NCBI RefSeq assembly: GCF_002753895.1
Contig: NZ_NJER01000001.1
Location: forward strand, 496,001 to 560,000
Length of the DNA: 64,000 nt
Direction: 5' to 3'
DNA from: Halobacteriovorax sp. JY17
Lineage (GTDB): Bacteria; Bdellovibrionota; Bacteriovoracia; Bacteriovoracales; Bacteriovoracaceae
Positions 35,562 to 41,614 of the stretch are shown here, in pieces (position 1 is the first letter of the stretch; the number at the start of each line of letters is the position of its first letter). The notes under the pieces were generated by a model that was given only the letters and a program-made list of their open reading frames with translations, did no database searches and was not told the DNA's origin. The translations under genes were made by a program, and so were the position numbers.

Positions 35562-36568
35562 TATTTAATCCTAAAACTTTGTCCAAAAAATGGCACGATA
35601 AATTCATTTTCTGTAATTTTAAATTCTTCTTGGGCCTTATGTAAATCCTCTATTGGCGTATTAATACCCTCATTGGTAAGTTTGAAAGTTCCAAAGTGCA
35701 TACCGATTGTCAGATTTGACTGTAAGTCTTTATGTGCAAGTATGCTATCTCTAGGATTCATATGTTGGTCTTTCATAAACCATCTAGGCTCATAGGCTCC
35801 AATTGGGATAAGAGAAATTTCCATTGGTCCATATTTTTTGAATTGCTCTTTGAAATGATCTGAATAACCAGTATCGCTGGCGAAGTAAATTTGCTTATCA
35901 CCATTTATAATAAATGAACCCCAGAGAGTTTCATTTCGATCAAAGATTCCTCTTGCCGACCAATGCTTGCAGGCAACGAAGGTGTACTTTATTTCACTTA
36001 TTGTCACGGACTGGTCCCAGTCGAGGGAGATAATTTTTTCAATACCATTTTCCATTAGGAGCCTCTCAACTCCAAGGCCCACTATGAAAGTTGGTGAATG
36101 CTCTTGATTGAGTTTTTTGAGAGTGTCGATATCGAGATGATCGTAGTGATTGTGGCCTACTAGAACGACATGAATTGGAGGAAGATCACTAAACTTCACC
36201 CCAGGTTTTCTTACTCTCTTGGGACCAATAAAACTAAAGGGTGACGTTCTCTCTCCCCATATAGGGTCAGTAAGAATATTGATATTCTTATTTTGGATAA
36301 GAAATGTGGAGTGATTTATAAAAGTGAGATGGGTTTCTTTCTCAACTCTCTCCTTTTTAATTTTTACCTGCTCTACAGGAATTTCTTCAGGCCAAGGAGT
36401 ATCATCATCTGTGAGCTTCCATTTTAAAACTTCAAAAAGAGATTTATCAATTCTTTGATTCTTATATTGAAATACTTTTCCATTGAAGTTCTTACTTTCT
36501 TTCATCTGTTTGGAAGGAGCGGCCGTGCAAGACACCAAGAGAATTATGAGTATGAAATTTAGTTTCAA
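35561..36568 (-). CDS. Metallo-beta-lactamase-fold lipoprotein (NAPE-PLD/RomA-like)
   Basis: 335 residues. TTG start at 36568 with GGAGG four bases upstream. Lipoprotein signal MKLNFILIILLVSC. The MBL core is complete: INHSTFLIQ, LTDPIWGERTSPF, VLVGHNHYDHLD (HxHxDH), FASDTGYSD (Asp) and IGMHFGTFKLTNEG (His). The sequence wording matches the NAPE-PLD-like subgroup, which acts on phospholipid-type substrates in some members. Anchored in the envelope; substrate unknown. Confidence 0.85.
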   Translation of the reverse strand: MKLNFILIILLVSCTAAPSKQMKESKNFNGKVFQYKNQRIDKSLFEVLKWKLTDDDTPWPEEIPVEQVKIKKERVEKETHLTFINHSTFLIQNKNINILTDPIWGERTSPFSFIGPKRVRKPGVKFSDLPPIHVVLVGHNHYDHLDIDTLKKLNQEHSPTFIVGLGVERLLMENGIEKIISLDWDQSVTISEIKYTFVACKHWSARGIFDRNETLWGSFIINGDKQIYFASDTGYSDHFKEQFKKYGPMEISLIPIGAYEPRWFMKDQHMNPRDSILAHKDLQSNLTIGMHFGTFKLTNEGINTPIEDLHKAQEEFKITENEFIVPFFGQSFRIK

Positions 36569-36627
36569 ATTACCTCCAAAAGTAGAAGGTAAATATAACT
36601 AAGATGGGATATTTAGTCTAATGCTGT

Positions 36628-37128
36628 CTAAGCGGGAAGCCACTGAAACCATTCACTAGGATCATTCTCTTTAATTCTAAGACACATTGTAGCAGACCAT
36701 CCTGGCTTTTTTGGAGGCTTCATCAACTTAAAGCCCGTCTCCTTCAAAGTCTTTGCGCCCTTCTTGGAGTTGCACTTCTTACAGCACGTGACAATATTCT
36801 TCCAATTAGTTTTTCCCCCTTTACTGACAGGGATAACATGATCGAAAGTGAGGTCTTTAAAAGCAAAACCTTTAGTGCAGTATTGGCAGGTATAGTCATC
36901 ACGTAGGTAAACATTTAGGCGGGTGAATTTAACTTGTCTTTGAGTATTATGGCGATTGTAGAGGCGAAGAATTTTGGGCAAACTAAAGCTTTGTGAGGTG
37001 GACCGAATAAGAGTGTCGTCATATTCGGTGACGACTTCGGCCCGACCGGTGAGAAGCAGAATCATGGCCTTTTGCCAGTTGATGATTCGCACCGGGAAGA
37101 AGGTACTATCTAAGAGCAGGGTTCGCAT
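36628..37128 (-). CDS. HNH endonuclease family protein
   Basis: 166 residues from the ATG at 37128, preceded by AAGGAG; an upstream TTG at 37152 is unlikely. The HNH core is visible: CQYCTKGF (zinc Cys pair), LTFDHVIPVSKGG (DH), NIVTCCKKCNSKKG (N and Cys pair). The N-terminal portion (LLDSTFFPVRIINWQKAM, GRAEVV) is the common chromosomal type found in many bacteria. No intron, intein or phage context was seen. Confidence 0.9.
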   Translation of the reverse strand: MRTLLLDSTFFPVRIINWQKAMILLLTGRAEVVTEYDDTLIRSTSQSFSLPKILRLYNRHNTQRQVKFTRLNVYLRDDYTCQYCTKGFAFKDLTFDHVIPVSKGGKTNWKNIVTCCKKCNSKKGAKTLKETGFKLMKPPKKPGWSATMCLRIKENDPSEWFQWLPA

Positions 37129-37243
37129 GGTTAAAACTCCTTGGAGATTCAATACTCTTAAATTTTATCATAACTCTGAAATAAACAACAAATTAGGAAA
37201 TATAATATCTTCTGTCATCCTAAGTACTTGTAAAGGCTATCTA

Positions 37244-38050
37244 TTAAAGGCCTAAAGTGATCTTGCTGGTCAGTTTCTTCCACATTGCTTGCCCTAGAGT
37301 AGAAGGGTCTATGGCCAAGTGATAGATGCTCTTCTCATTTCTAGTAGGTTTTGATTTGAGTTCTATAAAGGTACAATTCTTCCATTTCTTGCATAAATCT
37401 CTCGTTGAATAGAAGTCAATGAGCTCATCTCTCATATCCATAAGAATAGTTTTTGGAATTTGATCTTGAAAAGCTAGATCCTTATTAATTTCCCACATGG
37501 CTTTATAGGCGAGAAGTCCTGTACTTGATTTCGCTCTATATTCAACAAAGTTTCCGCTTGGAAGATTAAAGGTGAGACCCATTTTAAAGAGTAGTGTAAT
37601 AAAGCTAGTGTACCATCTCGTTTTGAAAGCTGGAGCGATATAAGTAACACTTTTAAAGGGGGCCTTAAATTTTTCAATAGAGTGTTGAATGAGTTCAGCT
37701 CCAAGAGAGAAGCCTAGTCCATAGAGAGGAACTTTTAATTCCTTTGAGCTTAAATAGGCCTGACAAAGTGGAATGTAGAAATCCTTTATCCATCTCTCTT
37801 TAGAGACGCTCTTCCAATTTGTTTCTTTTGTATGACCTGTAAGCTTTATGTAGAGTGGGGAGATACTTTGTGACTTATAGTAATTGCCTAAAGTCTCCAT
37901 TTTCTCTGAATTAAGATTTAAACCGTGAGCAATGAGGACGATGCCTTTAACGTCTCCCTCGAAAGTTATTTTCTGTGTGGCGTTATTGCAATTTAGAGCA
38001 AGGCTTTTAGTTGAAATAAGAAGTAGTAGTATGAAGATAAATTTTTTCAT
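37244..38050 (-). CDS. Secreted alpha/beta-fold hydrolase
   Basis: 268 residues with a signal peptide (MKKFIFILLLLISTKSLA). IVLIAHGLNLN (oxyanion region), LYGLGFSLGAELIQ (nucleophile Ser in GFSLG), MDMRDELIDFY (candidate Asp) and IYHLAID (candidate His). Resembles lysophospholipase/carboxylesterase-like enzymes. Periplasmic or exported. Confidence 0.82.
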   Translation of the reverse strand: MKKFIFILLLLISTKSLALNCNNATQKITFEGDVKGIVLIAHGLNLNSEKMETLGNYYKSQSISPLYIKLTGHTKETNWKSVSKERWIKDFYIPLCQAYLSSKELKVPLYGLGFSLGAELIQHSIEKFKAPFKSVTYIAPAFKTRWYTSFITLLFKMGLTFNLPSGNFVEYRAKSSTGLLAYKAMWEINKDLAFQDQIPKTILMDMRDELIDFYSTRDLCKKWKNCTFIELKSKPTRNEKSIYHLAIDPSTLGQAMWKKLTSKITLGL

Positions 38051-38134
38051 TTCAAAATCTTACCATTTCTATCATCATTTGTACTTTGAAAAAAAGAAAA
38101 CTAACATATTGATAACTTTATTAAGGAGAATTAC

Positions 38135-38692
38135 ATGAAGTCACTTTTGAGCACGGCAGCTCTCTTACTTCTTTCACTTTCGTCTGTTGCCCATACGGGT
38201 TTAAAAGCAGGGGAGAAATTTGAAAATCATAGAATCCAGGGACAGATTAGAGTTAGTTGTTATGAACGAGGACAGAGCGATTACGCCTATGTGAACTGCA
38301 CTGATAGTTATCTGACTCCTTCCATTAGATCTACTTTTACTTTTGATTCAGGAGTTGAAGCGGATAAGGTTGAGCTTAAATATGTTAATTCTAGTGGCAA
38401 GACTAAGACGAAGTCATCTAAAATTAAAGGTAATGAGAGTAGAGAGAATTTTAATCTTTGGATTTGGACACTCACACAAAGACCTCTTTTAAAGAGCGGT
38501 GAAAATACTATTGAGTATAAACTTACAAATTCTGGAGATACAGTTGAAACAGGTTCATTTGATGTTCTAGTAGAAACTCAGGCGATTCGTACATGTGGTT
38601 ACAGATCTTATACATCTAGTCGTTTAAGTGATTGTACTAACGCTTCAAATGTTTGCGCTCAATACTTTAGAGAAATGAACGATTGTCAGTAA
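38135..38692 (+). CDS. Secreted Cys-containing protein, unknown
   Basis: 185 residues, AAGGAG ahead of the ATG, signal peptide MKSLLSTAALLLLSLSSVA. Beta-rich mature part with Cys in VSCYERG, VNCTDS, RTCGYRS, DCTNASNVCAQ and NDCQ, enough for several disulfides. No family recognised. Followed by a strong terminator, so it is transcribed alone. Confidence 0.7.
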   Translation: MKSLLSTAALLLLSLSSVAHTGLKAGEKFENHRIQGQIRVSCYERGQSDYAYVNCTDSYLTPSIRSTFTFDSGVEADKVELKYVNSSGKTKTKSSKIKGNESRENFNLWIWTLTQRPLLKSGENTIEYKLTNSGDTVETGSFDVLVETQAIRTCGYRSYTSSRLSDCTNASNVCAQYFREMNDCQ

Positions 38693-38708
38693 GTTAATTA
38701 ATACCTGG

Positions 38709-38735
38709 GCCACGTACTAAGCGTGGCTTTTTTTT
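38709..38735 (+). terminator. Rho-independent terminator
   Basis: GCCACG (38709-38714) pairs with CGTGGC (38722-38727), followed by a run of nine T. The next gene's ribosome site (GGAG at 38736) begins immediately after the T run. Confidence 0.9.
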
Positions 38736-38744
38736 GGAGTCTCT

Positions 38745-39242
38745 TTGAAAGCACTACTCTTATTTTTATTTCTTTCTACAAACTTAATGGCCTCTCCTAT
38801 TTTGCATGATATTGCAAAAGGACAACATCATAAGGGCGGTGAAATAAGAATAGAGGTCTCAAGTAATACTGCTACATCATTTACCGCAAAGATTGCTTAT
38901 AAAATAAAGAAGAAATTCTATGTACCCGTGGGAGATAGTAAACTCCAAGGTGATGTTGAGCAGGGCCTGCCAAAAATATTCTCCACTAAAGAGGGTTATA
39001 CTCATCTTGAGCAAGTCGGTTCAATTAAAGTTGATAGGGCCACAGTAAAGTTTATCAAGAGGGAGAGCATAGGCGAGTACTATGACGCCTTTAAAATCGA
39101 AATTATTCCTGATAATGGAAAGTGGAAGGGATTTCTCTGGTACCACCCAAGTGTAGAAGGGGTGGGATGGATTAAGAGTGATCTAACTCTTCTAAGTATC
39201 CCAGTTCTTGGGGACTATAGTCTAACGAGCTTTATTCGCTAA
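38745..39242 (+). CDS. Secreted protein, unknown
   Basis: 165 residues. TTG start, supported by GGAG five bases upstream. Signal peptide MKALLLFLFLSTNLMAS. The rest has no motif I know (GGEIRIEV, YKIKKKFYVPVG, GFLWYHPSVEGVGW). Its ribosome site abuts the terminator of the preceding gene, so expression depends on read-through or on a promoter inside that gene. Confidence 0.6.
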   Translation: MKALLLFLFLSTNLMASPILHDIAKGQHHKGGEIRIEVSSNTATSFTAKIAYKIKKKFYVPVGDSKLQGDVEQGLPKIFSTKEGYTHLEQVGSIKVDRATVKFIKRESIGEYYDAFKIEIIPDNGKWKGFLWYHPSVEGVGWIKSDLTLLSIPVLGDYSLTSFIR

Positions 39243-39247
39243 TCTAT

Positions 39248-39271
39248 TGTCTAATTAATAGACAGTTTTAC
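39248..39271 (+). terminator. Weak hairpin after the 165-residue protein
   Basis: TGTCTA (39248-39253) pairs with TAGACA (39259-39264) around a five-base loop, followed by GTTTTA. Short and AT-rich, so only a possible terminator. Confidence 0.35.
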
Positions 39272-39345
39272 TTCGTTCTGTTTAAAAAATTAACAGGCTT
39301 CTTGAGCTTTAGGGCTTATCTTCTTAATAATAAGACTTGAGGAGT

Positions 39346-39361
39346 TGGTACGTTTCTTGGA
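39346..39361 (+). promoter_or_regulatory. Sigma-54-like promoter of first major pilin gene
   Basis: TGGTACGTTTCTTGGA against the consensus TGGCAYRNNNNTTGCW. The GG at 39347-39348 and the -12 element are exactly 12 bases apart, and only the C of GGC and the C of TTGC differ. It lies 43 bases before the pilin ATG. Confidence 0.6.
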
Positions 39362-39403
39362 TATAGATAGGTAACTTTCAATTTTCTTAGAGGAGAAAAC
39401 ATC

Positions 39404-39886
39404 ATGAAGAAAACATTAATTGCTACCGCTGCTATGGTAATTATGGCAAATCCAATATTCGCTGCTACGCAGGGAACTCTCTTACTTCAAGGTCAAGTTG
39501 ATCAGGTTCTATCGCTAACTGTTACTGCAGAATCTGGTGTAAATACTAATCTTGATTTAGTAAATGGAGAAGAGGACTTGAAAGTTGCAGTTGTGACAGA
39601 AGAGACAAACTCAAATACAGGTTATAAAATTCTTGTTAGATCTGCCAATGGTGGACTCTTAAAAAATGGTGCTCTTGATAGTGTAGCCTATACTGTAAAA
39701 TATGATGGTGAAGCAACTGCTAGATCGTTAACTACATCTGATGTAGCAGTAAAAAATGTCTCAACAGGTGGTGTTTATGATCACGAGAGTGATTTTGAAG
39801 TAAGTCTTACTGGAAGTGGTTCTGCTGCGGCACTAACTCAAGGTACTTATTCTGATACCGTGACTTTTACAATCCAAGTTAACTAA
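39404..39886 (+). CDS. Major fimbrial subunit (chaperone-usher type), copy 1
   Basis: 160 residues, signal peptide MKKTLIATAAMVIMANPIFA. The mature protein starts TQGTLLLQGQVDQVLSLTV and ends GTYSDTVTFTIQVN, the strand pattern of chaperone-usher pilins in which the N-terminal strand is donated to the next subunit. It has no Cys, unlike type 1 pilins. A close paralogue follows at 40367. AGAGGAG precedes the ATG. Preceded by a sigma-54-like promoter and followed by a strong terminator, so it is expressed mainly as a single-gene mRNA. Confidence 0.75.
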   Translation: MKKTLIATAAMVIMANPIFAATQGTLLLQGQVDQVLSLTVTAESGVNTNLDLVNGEEDLKVAVVTEETNSNTGYKILVRSANGGLLKNGALDSVAYTVKYDGEATARSLTTSDVAVKNVSTGGVYDHESDFEVSLTGSGSAAALTQGTYSDTVTFTIQVN

Positions 39887-39897
39887 TTGAATATAGG

Positions 39898-39933
39898 GCA
39901 TACTTGAGAATAGTTCTCAGGTATGCTGTTTTT
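39898..39933 (+). terminator. Strong Rho-independent terminator after pilin 1
   Basis: GCATACTTGAGAA (39898-39910) pairs with TTCTCAGGTATGC (39914-39926), 13 pairs with one G-U, then TGTTTTTT. Confidence 0.93.
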
Positions 39934-39961
39934 TGTCCGATAATACTCTGAGGAGTTTATT

Positions 39962-40219
39962 GTGATAAAAGTCAGCTTCATTCTATTTGCCCTTACTTCG
40001 TCTCTATGTATTAATGCTGCTAATTCTGGCTCACTTCTCTTATCTTCAAGAATTGGTGTTAATATCGATTACCGTATTGATGAGAATAATAATATTCGAA
40101 TTGTCTCTAATGCTCCCTTTAAGAAAAACTTAAGATCCTACGTTTTTAAATCTAGAAATCTTAGCTTAAGTAAGAATGATAAAAGTCGCTATCAAGTCTT
40201 AGAAATCGAAGCAAATTAA
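39962..40219 (+). CDS. Short pilin-like secreted protein
   Basis: 85 residues. GTG start with GAGGAG six bases upstream; signal peptide MIKVSFILFALTSSLCINA. The mature N-terminus NSGSLLLSSRIGVNIDY parallels QGTLLLQGQV of the two flanking pilins, but the protein stops after about 65 residues and lacks the C-terminal strand GTYSDTVTFTI. It may be a pilus terminator, an assembly inhibitor or a remnant. The intact signal peptide and ribosome site argue against simple decay. Confidence 0.55.
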   Translation: MIKVSFILFALTSSLCINAANSGSLLLSSRIGVNIDYRIDENNNIRIVSNAPFKKNLRSYVFKSRNLSLSKNDKSRYQVLEIEAN

Positions 40220-40293
40220 TTATCTTTTTTAATTTCTTTTTGACCCTAGCTCTAGTTCTAAATGACACTAAAATGACTTTTTGACTCTAAAAA

Positions 40294-40309
40294 GGAGGAT
40301 AATGCCTCC
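40294..40309 (+). terminator. Short hairpin upstream of pilin 2 promoter
   Basis: GGAGG pairs with CCTCC around ATAATG. Only a TTTT tract follows a few bases later. It sits between the short pilin-like gene and the next sigma-54-like site and may act as a weak terminator. Confidence 0.4.
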
Positions 40310-40316
40310 CTGCTTT

Positions 40317-40332
40317 TGGCATGCACCTTGTA
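40317..40332 (+). promoter_or_regulatory. Sigma-54-like promoter of second major pilin gene
   Basis: TGGCATGCACCTTGTA matches TGGCAYRNNNNTTGCW at every fixed position except one (TTGT for TTGC), with the correct 12-base spacing between GG and the -12 doublet. It is 35 bases before the pilin ATG. Confidence 0.7.
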
Positions 40333-40366
40333 TATACTATTAGTAACTTATTCATATGGAGGAAAT

Positions 40367-40837
40367 ATGAGAAAATTACTAATTGCTTCTACACTTTCAA
40401 TTCTAACGTTGAGCTCTTTCGCTGCTCCTCAAGGAACGCTCTTACTACAAGGTTCAATTGGCCAAGTTCTATCTCTAACTGTTGAGGCAGAAGCTGGTGT
40501 AAATAATAGTTTAGACCTAACTAGTTCTGAATCCGATTTAAAAGTAGGTACTGTCACCGAGCAGACAAACTCAAATACAGGTTATAAAATTCTCATTAGA
40601 TCTGCTAATGCTGGACAATTAAAGAATGGCTCCCTTGATCAAGTGGATTACACTCTTAAGTATGACGGAACGGCGGTTTCTCTTTCTCAGTCTGACACTG
40701 AAGTAAAGAATGAATCCACTGGTGGAGTTTACAATCACGCTAGCGATGTAGAAATTTCGTATACTGGTCAACCTGCTGCAAGTCTTACCCAAGGTACTTA
40801 CTCAGATACTGTGACTTTTACTATTCAAGTTAATTAA
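40367..40837 (+). CDS. Major fimbrial subunit (chaperone-usher type), copy 2
   Basis: 156 residues from the ATG at 40367 (GGAGG upstream); an open frame from 40316 is rejected because it would overlap the promoter and lose the signal peptide. Signal MRKLLIASTLSILTLSSFA. Shares with copy 1 the blocks QGTLLLQG, QVLSLTV, EQTNSNTGYKILIRSAN, KNESTGGVY, LTQGTYSDTVTFTIQVN. The two are a tandem paralogous pair separated by the short pilin-like gene. Followed by a hairpin terminator, then the chaperone gene 72 bases further on. Confidence 0.75.
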   Translation: MRKLLIASTLSILTLSSFAAPQGTLLLQGSIGQVLSLTVEAEAGVNNSLDLTSSESDLKVGTVTEQTNSNTGYKILIRSANAGQLKNGSLDQVDYTLKYDGTAVSLSQSDTEVKNESTGGVYNHASDVEISYTGQPAASLTQGTYSDTVTFTIQVN

Positions 40838-40840
40838 GAC

Positions 40841-40864
40841 AGGGCCTTAAGGGCCCTTTTTTTT
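40841..40864 (+). terminator. Rho-independent terminator after pilin 2
   Basis: AGGGCC (40841-40846) pairs with GGCCCT (40852-40857) around TTAAG, followed by a run of T to 40864. Partial read-through would supply the chaperone-usher genes downstream, a usual way of making the pilin in excess. Confidence 0.88.
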
Positions 40865-40909
40865 GTCTTTATCATTGAGTCTTCTCTACTTGCGAGCTAT
40901 AATTTTAAA

Positions 40910-41614
40910 GTGAAAAAACTAACTATAATATTCTTATTTCTTATTTCCTATTACTCCCATGCTTTTAAGCTCATGCCTATGAGCTACACCATTAAAAGCT
41001 CTGATAAATCGAAGACGGCTCTCTTCACTGTTTTAAATGATTCAGATTCTCCCATTGCTATTCAGCTCGATATACGTGTTCGAAAAATGAAAGTCGATGG
41101 TAGTGAAGAGCACCCTGAGTCTGATGATTTTCTCATCTTTCCTGATCAACTCGTTCTTGGGGCCAAGAAAAGGCGTGTCATTAAAGTGAAGTGGCTTAAA
41201 GGTGAGGTTAAAGACATTGAAAAGTCTTATAGACTTATTGCCGAGCAACTTCCAATTGATGTGACAAAGAAGAAGGCCAAGCAAACAGATATTAAAATAC
41301 TTCTGCGCTATATTGCAGCTCTCTATGTAGAGCCTGAGAAGGGGAGTTCCAAATTAAAAGTTATCAGCAGTAAGACGACCAAAGATTTAAATAGAGTTGT
41401 TTTCTATGTTGAAAATAGTGGAAATATTCATCAAGCTCTTTTGAAGCCAACTCTGACAATTACTCAGGAAGGTAAGAGTTTTCAAGTGACAAACTTAGAA
41501 GGAATTCGCGGTGAGAATATTCTCGCCATGACTAAGAGGTACTTTTCATTTATTCCACCGAAGGGAGTTAATATTCAAAAGCCTTATAGCGTTGAATTAG
41601 TTAATGATGACTAA
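40910..41614 (+). CDS. Periplasmic pilus chaperone (PapD-like)
   Basis: 234 residues, GTG start, signal peptide MKKLTIIFLFLISYYSHA. Immunoglobulin-type chaperone: SDSPIAIQLDIRVRKM, FLIFPDQLVLGAKKRRVIKVKW, and SYRLIAEQLPID, the conserved YRLxxExLP strand, then LRYIAALYVEP. Ends with a second beta domain. It delivers pilins to the usher. The stop overlaps the usher start by 11 bases. Confidence 0.9.
   Translation: MKKLTIIFLFLISYYSHAFKLMPMSYTIKSSDKSKTALFTVLNDSDSPIAIQLDIRVRKMKVDGSEEHPESDDFLIFPDQLVLGAKKRRVIKVKWLKGEVKDIEKSYRLIAEQLPIDVTKKKAKQTDIKILLRYIAALYVEPEKGSSKLKVISSKTTKDLNRVVFYVENSGNIHQALLKPTLTITQEGKSFQVTNLEGIRGENILAMTKRYFSFIPPKGVNIQKPYSVELVNDD

Noticed and set aside
36628-37128. HNH nuclease as a sign of a mobile intron or phage
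   Set aside because: The protein is the common chromosomal HNH type, with no intron boundary, integrase, attachment repeat or phage gene near it.
40316-40366. Upstream start of pilin copy 2
   Set aside because: It would put the coding region over the sigma-54-like promoter and destroy the signal peptide. GGAGG sits before the ATG at 40367.
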